This document shows positions 13,544 through 25,359 of a stretch of 64,000 nucleotides of DNA, in pieces. The translations under genes and the position numbers were made by a program. The stretch spans positions 186,001-250,000 of the forward strand of contig JAODTK010002665.1 of the NCBI GenBank assembly GCA_026419785.1. Direction: 5' to 3'. Within the stretch, counting starts at the first letter, position 1. Every line of letters begins with the position of its first letter. This DNA comes from Sclerodactyla briareus (lineage: Eukaryota > Echinodermata > Holothuroidea > Dendrochirotida > Sclerodactylidae). The notes beneath the pieces are model-generated. The model saw only the letters and a list, made by a program, of their open reading frames with translations, ran no database searches and was not told where the DNA came from.

Positions 13544-14182
13544 CTAGTTTTGTTTGATAGATGGGAATGGTTTCAATTTTGGGACAGTTCGGATGTGAAA
13601 TAAAAAAGCGTAGGTAAATAGTGAATAATCGTATACTAATTTGCCTAACTCATTGAGGTGGTAGTACGTTTCATTAGGGGGTCTCTCATGCGTCATATGC
13701 GTGCAGTAAGTTGATGTAGAATCCGTGAGCAGTAAAAACAGTCCGTGAATCTTCAATACTCTTGTAAATGTATTGTCGGATAATGGTATCTTCAACTGGG
13801 CGATGGAGGGGTTTAGGCCTGAATTATCAGAGTCTGTTCTTAGTTCTAAATATGGGGACTTTCCCCGAATTTTGGTCCTGGCAATATTGGCAAAGTGAAT
13901 TATCAACGGGAGAGGAGGACTATCTGAGGACGACGCACTATGCTGTATATAAAAGATATTGGGAATGTCAGCGAAATTATCTGGATGCGTTCTATTGTGA
14001 GCGTCACAGAAACTATAGTGTACTTGTTCATTACATTTTTGTCTTGAATCAGGGACAAAACGTTTGCAATGCATTTCCGTTTGACTCAGAGGAGCAAGTC
14101 GGCTACACTCAGCCAACCTTCGGTGAGCCTCTTGGCTGGTCTTTCTTGCTTCGGTGGCCTTGTTACGTAAAAAAGCCGCCAT
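13544..14182 (-). CDS. Hypothetical protein, 212 codons, unidentified (may be fortuitous)
   Basis: This is the longest uninterrupted open frame in the window, read on the minus strand from an ATG at 14,182. I do not recognise the product. It starts MAAFLRNKATEARKTSQEAH, which is helix-prone and charged, and has a small Cys/His grouping (residues about 39-67, with CNEQVHYSFCDAH inside). There is no signal peptide, no clear membrane segment and no catalytic motif. A run of 212 codons is unlikely by chance in sequence of this composition. Against it, the opposite strand is also open for 149 codons over 13,768-14,217, so the stretch may just be poor in stop triplets. It could be an exon, a transposon fragment or chance. 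No promoter, splice or poly-A signal was assigned. Confidence 0.25.
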   Translation of the reverse strand: MAAFLRNKATEARKTSQEAHRRLAECSRLAPLSQTEMHCKRFVPDSRQKCNEQVHYSFCDAHNRTHPDNFADIPNIFYIQHSASSSDSPPLPLIIHFANIARTKIRGKSPYLELRTDSDNSGLNPSIAQLKIPLSDNTFTRVLKIHGLFLLLTDSTSTYCTHMTHERPPNETYYHLNELGKLVYDYSLFTYAFLFHIRTVPKLKPFPSIKQN

Positions 14183-14269
14183 ATGATTGGATTCCTATCT
14201 TTTACGTCCTGCACTAACGATGACAGAAAGATCTTGGGGACGATTTTCATGTCAGAAGTGCACAGCAAA

Positions 14270-14965
14270 GTAGGAGTTCAAGTGGACACTATCGATTTCA
14301 CTATCTGGCGAAAGTGTAGGCTCTTTCCTTGCTTGACAATGCACGTTGCCGACTTTCGACCGATTGGTCGGCGGTTTGTGTAGGCTCACTTGCATGTGGG
14401 CCAGTCGTTGGTAACTGATCTCAGTCTCAAGCTTTTTGCCTCCCAGTAGTTCGTCATTGGTTGATATCGAAGTGTGATTTCTGATGAAAATTCGAATCGC
14501 GAATTATTGAATCCGGAATATGCGTCGGTTATTTTTGAGTATGCAATCCCAAGAGAATGGGCTGATGCTGCCTGGTCAGCAGGGAGACACCACCGAACAG
14601 TCACGAGAAATAAAATTCGGAGGGTGGTTGCAGGTTAATCCAAACTCAAATAGAAGATGGCCAGATGTTTCAGAAAGAAGAACGATACCAACTTTCCAAA
14701 CCGACATGGATGTAACTGTGATTCGGAATCGGGACATGAAAAACATAACCAATTATCGGAAATGGACAAACTCTCAATGTTGTTCTTCGGGTGGGGGAGG
14801 ACAATTTTCGATTTTCCGAAGTTCAATGTCAAATGCCATAAATTAGAATGTAACCAACATCAAGTGGATTTCTTATCCTAGATAGTTTTCCGGAGCCACC
14901 CCCCCCCAATACACAAAAAAAAAGTATGTAGAATTATTTTGAAAATATATTTAAATAAAAAAAAA
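14270..14965. other. No recognisable gene
   Basis: Overlapping short open frames occur on both strands (for example 14,520-14,846 plus and 14,635-14,832 minus) without family resemblance. A C run lies near 14,900, followed by A runs that lead into the palindrome-rich block. Confidence 0.4.
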
Positions 14966-16951
14966 ACTATACCATTCTTTATAGAGCCCCCTCTATAGAA
15001 AATATACAGATCTTAAGAATTTCTAAAGAATTTCTAAAGAATTTCTAAAGGAAAAGCTAATAAGCATAATCTATAGAAATTCTACAGGAATTTCTACAAC
15101 GATTTATGACGAATTTCTAAAAGAAAATCGATCGGATATTCTAAGACACTCTATAGGAATTTCATGAATCATCTAAAACGCCTTTTATGATGCATTTATG
15201 GTGTTGACCCTACGTGATTATACCCAACTCGTTTGTGCTTAAGGTTAAACGGATATAATAACCAGCTTCCATTGTTGCAACGTACGCAAATACAGTGGAT
15301 AAAATTTGAAATCGCTTCGCGGACATTCAACCACATACTCCTATTCCTCATCAACTGCGTTCGGAGTCACCGAAGAATGGAATGTACCTAATCAGCGAAT
15401 TAAGCACAAGCTTACATACACTGTTCAGTATAAGCACAGGCGTACTACCTCGATTGGTTATGGCTAATAGTTAGAATGAATATCACCTCCCCCACCGTGG
15501 CGGGCGACGGTTCCAGCGCTGCAGACTAACATTAATCAAATATATACTCTGTAATCATTGTGCACCCGGAAATCGAACTTGCAGCGCAATTACAAATAAA
15601 GGCTAATTAGAAATAGGGATAATAAATCCATAGCTTTGAGGTTGGCCTAAAATTATAGCGTATCCAATATTTTTTTCAAGAATAAAAACACAGGTAACCT
15701 ACCCGTCAGATAAAAGTTGTGATCCTCATTTTCCTGCCAAAGCGTTCAATGATCTTGAATCACATGTTTAACATGTCAATACCAGTTATGGGCCTTAACC
15801 CATACACAATTTGACGATTGGCCAGTATATTGAACACACAACAAAACTGTGGTACACTAACTTGCTATGTGCTATAATGAATATTTTAGCTATAGCCTAA
15901 CCATTCACTTACACACTTTGGCTAATATAACAAATAAAATTAATATTACTACCAATAGAAAACAAAGCATAATTCAATTACAAAACTTGAAACTATGATT
16001 TCCTGGTGATTACAACTAATACATATTGAATGTTCCTTGAATAATAAACACATTAGACTGAGTGGAATGACATTCAGAACTACAAAGCCTAAACGGCCAC
16101 GCTGTATTTGAACAGGGGGTCAAATCACCAAACTTTACTGTCAGGTTGTGATTTGTTTAAATCTGACTAAATATGACTTAAAGTGTCTGGGAGACGGTTA
16201 ATAAGTTTCGAATTATGTACAGTAAAGTCCACTTTCAGCGAATTAGCTATCAATCTCACCCATTAGATCTCAAACATGATCATGAATGGGTGTTAGATTA
16301 AATAAAAGAGCATACGTTTGCAGAAAAGCGAAATGGCAACCCCCAGAATTATTCTATAGAGGTTTTTATAGAAAACTATAGAAATTAGTGAAAAACTGTT
16401 TATGAGTAAATGTTTTTAATTTCCATTTTCACAGTAGGAATATGGCGTCGGTCGGAAAGCTAACGGAAACAGCCTATTAGACCAACAAACTCTTTAGGCC
16501 TGTCCACATATCTAATCTCTCTTTTATTGATAGTTAGCACAGAAGGTCTAATTCCCAAATGGGTGAGTGGGGGGGGGGGGGGGGGGTGCATATGCTATAT
16601 CAAATAAAACAGGCGACATCAAAAGTAAAACCAAAGTACCAGTGGGCAGGCGCGGCGTCACCCCTGAAAACTTGGAAAAAAAAAAAAAGTTGATGGTGAC
16701 GTCATAGCAGGAGACGTGACATAATGCGTCGGCAGGCCCTGGCCTCCTGTCAACACATTATGAGGGTTGTTATTTTAAAAGATGTGGGGATATAAACTGC
16801 TGGTCCTTTAACTGTGCCAAACCCCCCTAAACACCATTTGCATGCATGGGCAAAGTCAAATTGTCGTCAACCAGCAGTGCAGCAGCTTGTCCCTCCACTC
16901 TATGGTGAGGTGTGAAGGAGACGAGGAGACACTGCATGCAAACTTTACCAT

Positions 16952-17118
16952 TTTATTATTATTATTATTTTTTATTATTATTATTATTAGTATTATGTAT
17001 TATTATTATTATTATTATTATTATTTTTTATTATCATTATTATTATATTATTATTATATTAGTATTATATTATTATTATTATTATTATATTATTATTATT
17101 ATTAGTATTATTATATTT
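16952..17118. repeat. (TTA)n microsatellite, interrupted
   Basis: This is a long run of TTA/ATT trinucleotides with a few single-base interruptions. Open frames across it that encode long Ile/Tyr/Leu runs are artefacts of the repeat. Confidence 0.95.
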
Positions 17119-17470
17119 ATTGTTATCAATGGCAATGGGATTCTATAGGGAGTTATGACAAAAAAGGTTATCTATAAAGATGACCATGCTGACAACGTTT
17201 AATAGAAAATGTTTCTATAGAAATCTATAGAAACTATTAAAATTATATTATTATTAGATTATTATTATTATGATTATTATTATTATTATTATATTCTTTT
17301 TTATTATATTATTATATTATTATTATTATTATTATTCTTATTATATGTATTTATTATCAATGGATTAGATTATGCAGATTAGATAGAGTTCTGACAAACT
17401 GAACTAAAAAGTGACCACTGATGACAACGTTTAATCGAAAATGTTTCTATTAAATCTATAGAACTATGAA
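17119..17470 (+). repeat. Tandem duplication of a roughly 230-bp unit including a second (TTA)n
   Basis: The sequence after the first (TTA)n (a TGACAACGTTTAAT box near 17,190 followed by GAAAATGTTTCTAT) recurs after the second (TTA)n at 17,241-17,352, with the same box near 17,422. The unit is therefore a (TTA)n tract plus about 120 bases of unique sequence, present twice with small indels. Confidence 0.75.
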
Positions 17471-17574
17471 TTATATGAGAGAAATATGGGCGAATTATAG
17501 GGAATGACATTTCTATAGAGACTTATAGAATTCTAAAGACACCTCTATAGAATTCTATAGATCTTTTTTGTAAG

Positions 17575-19480
17575 GGCCTCGTTATGTTATGTACTCACGT
17601 ATGAAATTCGGGAAGGAACCTAATACTAAATATGACCGGACTCTCAAGACGTTCAGCAGGAAGCATGAAGAAGTGACGCACAGGAAAAGAATGATTATCT
17701 TTACATTTACATCTATATATTCTATATTAGTATTATTGTCACTTGATAACTGATGGAGATTTTCGAGTTCGAACAGACCCTCAAATTTACAAACGCAGGC
17801 TTACAAAGAATCCTGCGTTATTCACAGACGCGGCTTACAATGAAATAATGTGTAATTTACACCCAGTAGTAAGAGGGACCTGTACCCGAAGGAACGGCAT
17901 TGCTGTTAGCTGCGGCATATTAAATCCCTTAATATCTGAACAAGCGCCACACCACACAATCCCCAGGCCCAAAGAAAAGAACAACTTAAGCAATTGAAAG
18001 CCCTATTAACACCCAACTGGTATTGGAGTGCGGCCAATGGCGTAGGGGGTATTATACAGTGGGTTCACAGTTGAGACAGCCTGATTAGGGGTATGTGAAC
18101 AAATGGTTTCAAGAAATTAACAGTGGTCATGTGAATACAGGGTGTAAGTGAGACCGCATGATATTAGTGATGTAAGGTAATATGTCATTGGGTTTCGGGC
18201 ATAATAGGGCTTCTGTGGAAACTCGTTGACATAAATGGGTTTAGGTGGAATTATTGTGTTGATGACGAACGGGTCGTGAGCGCCACTATGTAATTACTAA
18301 TGCGGAAGTAATTGGAGTGGTTATATTCGATGAACGGTTCAGGGCAGTGGTGTCTTCCTCACGTAGTAGGCAAGGAAAAAATTAACAATATTAACCAACT
18401 GGGAGGTAAAATGAACGGGTTAGCCGGCTTTCAAAAAGCAATTCACTTGAGAGAAATAATGGCCTACTAGTTGATCACACTCTGTCACCATCGGCAGATT
18501 AGCCTTTCACCCGGTTCCATTTGAAAATAAGAGGTGTCAGCGGTTTCTCCGGAGGCACGTGGCGCTCGAAATTTGAGTGTATCAATTATCAAGGAACGAT
18601 GATGGTTCATTCTGGAGAGAAGAAGCTCGAGATTCGCATACTGCCGCCACTTACTGAGCAGTCGTTGTGTTGGCTTATGGATGTTCATTGTTCAATCAAG
18701 TGGTGATTAAACCGTTTGTTAGCTAATGCCCCCGTAAACGAATCCTAGACATTGACAACAATTAACGACACGTCAACCCATTGCCTTGATCAGAATTCAA
18801 AAGGTGCAGGAATTCACCGCGGGTGCAACGCGACCGGTCTAGACGAAAGTTCCAGGAAATCCACCGTAAGGTGGCTACACACAAGAAAGTTTGATGGAAC
18901 ACTTCTATTGTTTATTAGCCTGTCACGGTTAATGGTTTTTGAAACGAAAATTGTATGTTTGGTAAAGCCGCCCTGATGGCGGTGTTTTGAACGCATGGAA
19001 GACCTTGCTATATTTTTAAGGACTAAGAAATCATGGAAATATTTCGGCAGGCGCGTTATGTTGGCCGAAATTGAAGGATTTTCGGGCGATGACGTAATCG
19101 TTCGGACGTCATTATAACTATGACCGATGGTAATATTGACGACGAAAACAACAACACACAACAACAACAAACAACAACAACAATAACAACAGCAATAACA
19201 CAATAACACACACAATAACAACATAGTCTGACAGCACAATTGCCCGACTGACACAGTCGTTAGGCTTGCACGAACAGTGTCCGTGGGCGCATGCTATGCA
19301 GCATGACTGCGTTGTTGTATGTACAGTGCGGGAGTCGAAGGGCATGGAATTGAATTGAAGTGTAAAGTGAATTACCAGAAATGTGAGTTCGTTACAATAC
19401 CGCCGCCGTCAACAGAACGACAGTTCTCGGACTATGAAGCGGTAATAGTATCTTGTAGGCGTTATGATTACGGTGATTAC
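17575..19480. other. No recognisable gene; short (CAA)n tract
   Basis: Nothing recognisable was found here apart from an interrupted (ACA)n/(CAA)n tract at about 19,146-19,226. Open frames are short and lack motifs. The 146-codon frame at 18,814-19,254 (minus) runs through the trinucleotide repeat and is not credible as a gene. Confidence 0.45.
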
Positions 19481-19483
19481 CTG

Positions 19484-19828
19484 ACCCAGAGTCTCTGAAC
19501 CAGAATTTGAAGTTTCATTGCTTTTTGGGGTGGTCAATGGTGAGTTATATGGGTGATTAATATATGATACATAGTGTACGTTTAGTAGGAAGGACCTATC
19601 GCTGTGTCTCCCTCTTCAACAGAACTCCCGTCATTGCTGGGTTGGAGCAAAGGTGCCAATATGAAATATTGGTATACCTGCTGCCTCGCCCTTTGTGATG
19701 AGCATTTGTTATATTATGTGAAACAAGTGTGACGAGATTCCCTCCCTGCTACTCGCCAGGGAGTTATGGCATGTTGTAGAGTGAACTATTAGTTGTACTA
19801 TTTATAACTTAAAAGCCTTACTAGGACT
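19484..19828 (+). repeat. Left terminal inverted repeat of the 1.7-kb element
   Basis: It pairs with 20,840-21,166 in inverted orientation. Shared landmarks in order are CCCAGAG, GGGGTGGTCAA, ATATGGGTGATTAATATATGA, GGGTTGGAG, CATGTTGTAGAG and TATAACTT. Confidence 0.7.
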
Positions 19829-20839
19829 TGGGACTTGAAATTTTTGTGTGTGTTGCCACCTTACGTGGATTTCCGGGAACTTTGCGGTCAGTAGGCTGGG
19901 TGAAGGCTCCGACCTAGGCTTAGGTTTGCCTAACGTTAGGCCCTCAGCTTTCCGCCTAGCCTAGGCGAATAAACATCCATTACAAATCACAATTCACGGT
20001 TACCCATTCGCCGGCAAGAAAAAATAGGCCTAAACACTATCCCGCCCAATCTCATTCGCGAAGCCTTGATTAGGAGTTTTTTTAAGGGGGGGCTATATAT
20101 TTTGTTGTGTGTAGTAGAATATGAAGTTGTGAGTAAATGAATAGCTAGCTTGTCTTGCATAAGTTTTTACTGGCCCATAATGTTTTCCATCACTGGCCAT
20201 TGTGGAAACAGGAAATGTGGGTGTGGCACGTCATTCAAATGAGTGACGAAGTTTGAAAGCCTACATACAGTTTTTCCTACGCTATAATCTTTGCTGTGGA
20301 GTCACCTACAGGCTGAACAAACTTTCCATTGGTGCGCACCAGTAAAAATCTTGTAGCTTTTCTTTCAATTATTTACAGTACCTGTCAGAAATCACACCAA
20401 AGCTGATTTAGTTCTGTTTTTTATAACTCAAGTGAGTTTTTCGGCTGACAATGTACGTCCAGCGTACATTTACTTTCCACGTGTGAAAATCCCCAAATTT
20501 GGGGTTGGTGTCTGTTAAACACCAAAAAAATATTTTAAATGTATGATGATTAATTCGTTCTTAACATCAAAAATTAATATGTATGAAATGGAAATAGAAC
20601 CCTACATTATTTTGAGAGATGCATTCGCCGTGTTTAGGGTAAGGCATCCTCTCCACCAAACCTCTTTAGCAGATTCTCCCACTGCCAGCTCACAGCGGAC
20701 TATTCTCTGTTTATATCAAACGAATGCCCTCCAGACAAAAAGGCATCGTGTGAAGGGAAGGCCTTGTAAACACACTGAATAGATTGGGGGAGCTGCCAAA
20801 CTTCGGTGTGATTAAAATTATGGATTGCAGTAAATGGTC

Positions 20840-21166
20840 CAAGTATATAACTATTATAACTAATGTCCTCTACAACATGGCCTTAACTCCTGTCGTATAA
20901 TCATGGATGGAATCCTCGCCCCCAACTTATTGTTTTCACAACGTAATATACAATCTCATCCCAAGGCGAATCATACCTTGTAGCCCCATTTCATAGTCCG
21001 CACCTTTTTCTCCAACCCACATTACGGGTAGTTCTGGTTGAAGATGGAACACGTAGCGGATAGGTCCTTCCTACATAGCGTACCTTCGGTCATATATTAA
21101 TCACCCATATAACTCGCCCTTGACCACCCCGCAATGAGCTTTACAATTTGGGCCGAAAACTCTGGG
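20840..21166 (-). repeat. Right terminal inverted repeat of the 1.7-kb element
   Basis: This is the reverse-complement counterpart of 19,484-19,828. It is closer to the copy at 41,903-42,210 than the left arm is, because both continue into the same interior sequence. Confidence 0.7.
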
Positions 21167-21169
21167 ATA

Positions 21170-23465
21170 TAGGCTAGGTTGGTTTGCAAGGCAGCAAAAA
21201 GCGGCAGACATGACTATTGATGGCAGCGCGGTACGCATTACCTGAGGCCGCATCGCGTCAAATTGATTCACTTGGATATTTTCCCCTAAGCGAATGATCC
21301 TCCGCTGCGCGAATTGCTAGATTGTTTGTCCTTCTCACCTCATGCACACAATTTGACATAGCCAGGGTGCCATGGGGGGATCCGTGGTATCTGGATGTTA
21401 TCACTACATGACCGCGAACAATAAGCTTTCAAAAAAGTCAATTAGAGGGCGCCTCCAGAATAGCGGCAGAAATTATAATTTGCAATGGATGTTTGTTTGG
21501 ATATCTTTGATTATATTGGTCTCTCACCTATGCCTATGTGTATTCAGCCATTACAACTAGAAGAGTGATAACGAAAATTTCGTACCAGCTGTTCAGTGTC
21601 CTTAGGCAGTATTTATTATCATGTCGTGCGCTCTGCTGCATGCCTACATAGTCATACACTACACTGCACCTCGTGGTCCTGTTACTCCCAATGCACTTCA
21701 TATAGTTCAACTGCTAATCGCCAAATTTGGAACTATTCATCGCCACATATTTTGTGGGTTGCAATAGACAGATTCTTCAAAATATTCGGAAACCAAAAGC
21801 GTTTCTCAAAAAAAATATTCAATATTCTTAGAACGTACAGCAAATGTTCGACCTAAATGCCTCAAAACCTCTTTTCATACTTTGTTCCTTGTTCTGAAAT
21901 TTTAAACCCTCCAGTCCTTCCAACCTTTAAATAGAAACTGAGAAAAGACTACTTTCAGAAAAATCCTAAATCCTCATTTTGGTTTTTTTTCATTGATTTT
22001 ACTGATTGCCCTGAAAATAGTTGTTATTTGTTCCTGTTCACATTTAAACGGATTCTCAGATCAATTCAGCATTTGAATCCCAATAACTTCCGAATAGTGG
22101 GAGGTGTCAAAATGAAAATTGTGCCGCCCCCCAAAAAAAAAAATGTTGGTAGTTTTTTGCCTAATTTCGAGGGAATAACTATGCTGTGTGTTGTAAGCTA
22201 CGTTAATGATGCGTTTTGCAAAATGTTACGACGTGGGGGTTGTGCCACTCCACCAAGTATCAAATATGATTTCCATCGAAATCTGACCGACACTAACACA
22301 TTACAGACACTTTCGCGAGTGCACCTCACACTGGATCATCGGCATTCATGGGTACCCCACCTAGGTACCCCTCAGTGGATAGTCCAAACCACCACTATGG
22401 TTACCATAGCACCGTTGTTCCAAGCCAGACACTTGTGCCCAAAGCCAAGATTTCCTACGGTATTCATATGTCTCAAATCCTCCCAGAGTGTGCTGCCGAT
22501 GCATTGGAATATACCGTTGAACAATCTGGAGTGAGTCTTATAGGATACTATGTCAGCAATGCCAATACGGAGTTTTTTTTCAGCGTTTGCTGCCCCATTC
22601 ACACCCCCCCCCCCTCATTCCGCGATGGGCATAACTCACGTCCCTAAACCAGATGAAGCGATAAATGACATTGTCAACTAATGCACTTCTCATCACGTAG
22701 CTCGGCTGTTTTTTCGGGGCCAATCCATCCCACCAGAACTACCAAAGGACTTGAATGACCTGCCGATGGGGTCAATTAATCTCACCTATACTTTTGAGTT
22801 CCCCTGAGTATTATATGCCATTATTTCCTAGTATTCTTACCCCCATTCACCTCCAGGTAAAATTCCTGCGGATTCCTGTGGAGAGGCACCACCCAAGAAC
22901 CAAGTACAACAGATCCCTCCTTTACCTATGAGTTCAAACTTTTAATGCCAAGTCGCATCTACCAGATTATTAACATTCGGTGAACAGGCTCCCCAGCTCT
23001 CCGCGTGTTCACTACGTTGTGCCTGGCTGTATATTCCCTCAGCTTACACCTGTCTTCGTGGGGGTAAAAAAAAATAGGAAAAAGAATAACGCCGTGGATG
23101 GATTAGATATGTTCATTCTGAAAGATACGGAATCTTCCAATTTTTCCTTTCGTTGTCAGGGTAATCCGTGCTTTGCTCGGTATGACAACAAGGTTGCCAA
23201 CAAGGGTTGCATAGATCCATGCTCTTGTGAAACGAGGTGATATACTGGCGAGTGTGCGAGAGGTGGTATTGTTTGGGGCGCACGCTGTGAACAGCTGCGG
23301 GGGCTCGTGACTCACCACCTCGACCTGCTTTTGGGGGAAGTTCAGAACGGGGCAGTGCTGCCTGGACAAAAAGTATGAACAATTGTTGTCTATGTCTTCC
23401 TTATGATTTCTTTACTTCATAGAGTTTCCAAACGCGTGGGTTGGCATTAATTAGTTTAACCGATC
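21170..23465. other. No firmly identified gene; two overlapping open frames at 22.0-22.65 kb
   Basis: Open frames at 22,028-22,534 (168 codons) and 22,348-22,647 (99 codons), both plus, overlap in different frames. The second contains GVSLIGYY, which loosely recalls the GYY motif of EMC8/EMC9 (MPN-type) proteins. The resemblance is too short to annotate and is discussed as a finding. The rest shows nothing recognisable. Confidence 0.3.
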
Positions 23466-23468
23466 AGC

Positions 23469-23521
23469 GGGGGGGGGGGTGGGGGGGGGGGGGAAAACGG
23501 GGGGGGGGGGGGGGGGGGGGG
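23469..23521. repeat. Long interrupted poly-G tract
   Basis: About 50 bases are almost pure G, broken by T and AAAAC. Such a tract is prone to sequencing error and can form G-quadruplexes. Confidence 0.95.
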
Positions 23522-23524
23522 AAA

Positions 23525-25215
23525 CACACATGATAGGGCGTCAGCCTCCCACCCGGGTGAACGATTCGTCCCGGTTCGTTCTAATACCAAGAACGATACT
23601 TGTTTGCATCATTCGGTGCGCTCAGCACAATGAATAAAAAAAATTGGAGCAGGAAATGGAGTAGCTATTCACTTAATCAGTACAAGTTACACTCCCTACC
23701 ACATATTAAGGTCAGTCAAAACAATCAGTGTGAATGATTCGCAGCTAACCATAACCTACAGTAACCGGGTCTGTACCCTTGCTGGTTAAATTCCTTTTTA
23801 AACGTCACCACTGTTGCGACACTTTGTCCACTATTTTGCCGATACATCAGGACACATCAGGACCAAGCTTTTTGCCCTGGCAGTCCTCTAGACACAAGTT
23901 ACGACACATTGCGACACAGTTTTTGAATACCCTCTCCGTCTATCTGTCATAGATTCCAAGTTGCACCTTTTGTACTGTTTAGAGCCAACGAAGCGGCCTT
24001 GGAAACCCCCCCCCCCCCCCGGTTAAAAGACAATTGACACATAACTTGTGACATGTGAACCTCCAAAAATTGGGACGTGGTGTTTTTGATTGTCCTCTTT
24101 TCACCTGGCTTGTTTGAAGAAAATCTGTTGTACATGACGCTTGAGCTTCAAAGAAAAAGGAAAGGGTTGGATTCAAACCTTTCACCCCGTAAACGTCAAC
24201 TCTTTTTCTATAGACTTTCCCTATCTTTCGTAAAGCTTAAAAAAATTACATAATATGCTATTTTTATGTCATGTTAACAAGGGCAAGAAAGCGAGTGGGG
24301 GGGGGGGGTGGTGGTGGTGAAGGGGTAGTCCGGAAGGAGGTTCGAGTTAAGCATTCCACGCCAACAAGTCACCCTTGATTTTCGTATGGCTTACCCACTA
24401 TATTACGGTGAAGGAAAAAGATTGGCATCATTCCATTCAATTCCCATACCATGCAGTGACCAAATAAAGCAAGTCCCCTTGAAGTTTAATCTTTTTTTTT
24501 CATTTTGAAAACAGTAGAGATTGTCGGTCGACAACAGGGGCTGCGCTAGCCAGCTGTGTGGGGGATTGGGGGGGGGTTAGGCGGAAAGGCTCGGCCCTCC
24601 TTCTGGTACTTTTCTCCCTCCCTCCATCCCTCAATTAGCCCCGAAATGGAAACAATGACAGGGAAATGACTGTCCAAAATACTGTTTGTTTTTTTTTGTC
24701 CAGGGGCCTGCTGATGTTTGCCTGTCGGGGCTAAATGCCTCCGACCCCCCTCACGCAACCCTGGGCGCCGCCCCTGGTGGATACTGCATGTTGTCTTGTC
24801 TAAATGTTCCGGAACTGACTGCAATTACTTTTTGTGCGTGTCATTAACTGACTGGCGTTATTCCCCCCAATAATTAGGGGGTTTCCCCCCCCCCCCCCCC
24901 AGGACCGCCCGTCCAGCTCGCACTTTTCAATGGGTAGAGGATGGGGTAGCAAAACAGGCGTCCGCGGACACATGTTTCGACACTGTGTCTACATGTTGAC
25001 ATTGTACCAGGCCTTAAAACATCGGTTAGATTATCTGATTGGGCAAAACTGCTTGGGGCAGTAAATCATGAAAGGAGATCCAGTCCAAGTTGACGGTTTG
25101 CAGCAGTTCCCACGGGTTTTGTTGTACAGAGACCCGCTCTGTGAAAGTAATAACGAAACAGCCTGGCCAGTGGTTCCCTTGCTGTTAAGTTTCTGTTTAT
25201 CTCCAAAGTTCCTAT
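23525..25215. other. No recognisable gene; several poly-G/poly-C runs
   Basis: C or G runs lie at about 24,006-24,021, 24,297-24,310, 24,560-24,577 and 24,886-24,901. Open frames are under 95 codons without motifs. Confidence 0.45.
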
Positions 25216-25222
25216 ACTTCTG

Positions 25223-25358
25223 AGTGTGTGTGTGTGTGTGTGTATGGGTGCGTGTGTGTGTGTGTGTGTGTGTGTGTTGTGTGTGTGTGGTGTGTGTGTG
25301 TGTGTGTGGGTGTAGGGTTGGTGTGTGTGGTGTGTGTGTGTGTGTGTGTGTGTGTTGT
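25223..25358. repeat. (GT)n microsatellite
   Basis: About 135 bases of interrupted GT dinucleotides. Frames encoding Cys/Val or His/Thr repeats over it are artefacts. Confidence 0.97.
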
Positions 25359-25359
25359 G

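Larger units (their letters stand above)
14970..17570. repeat. Palindrome-rich block, possible non-autonomous DNA transposon with subterminal repeats
   Basis: Clusters of TTCTATAGAA-like words lie at 14,985-15,170, 16,352-16,390, 17,135-17,240 and 17,440-17,562. Perfect palindromes include TTTCTATAGAAA at 17,212-17,223 and CTATAGAATTCTATAG at 17,545-17,560. Near the left edge, AGAATTTCTAAA repeats three times in tandem (about 15,017-15,052). Both edges carry AGATCT-like sequence next to the clusters (near 15,008 and 17,560). Between them the sequence is AT-rich with no coding motif, and it includes the (TTA)n tracts listed separately. Dense subterminal short repeats in either orientation are typical of hAT-like or similar elements and their MITEs, but no terminal inverted repeat or target duplication could be fixed. 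Confidence 0.4.
19484..21166. mobile_element. 1.7-kb element with terminal inverted repeats of about 340 bp (putative non-autonomous DNA transposon)
   Basis: The left end (19,484-19,828) and the reverse complement of the right end (20,840-21,166) match over about 340 bases, allowing small indels. The outermost bases are CCCAGAGT on the left and, in reverse complement, CCCAGAGTTTTCGG on the right. The shared core includes GGGGTGGTCAA, then GAGTTATATGGGTGATTAAT, then GGAAGGACCTATC. The interior (about 1 kb) has no frame resembling a transposase, so this is probably non-autonomous. A second, truncated copy lies at 41,903-42,635. I could not see a convincing target-site duplication, so the superfamily is unassigned. 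Confidence 0.65.

Noticed and set aside
16842-17148. Open frames rich in Ile, Tyr and Leu
   Set aside because: They are translations of the (TTA)n microsatellite.
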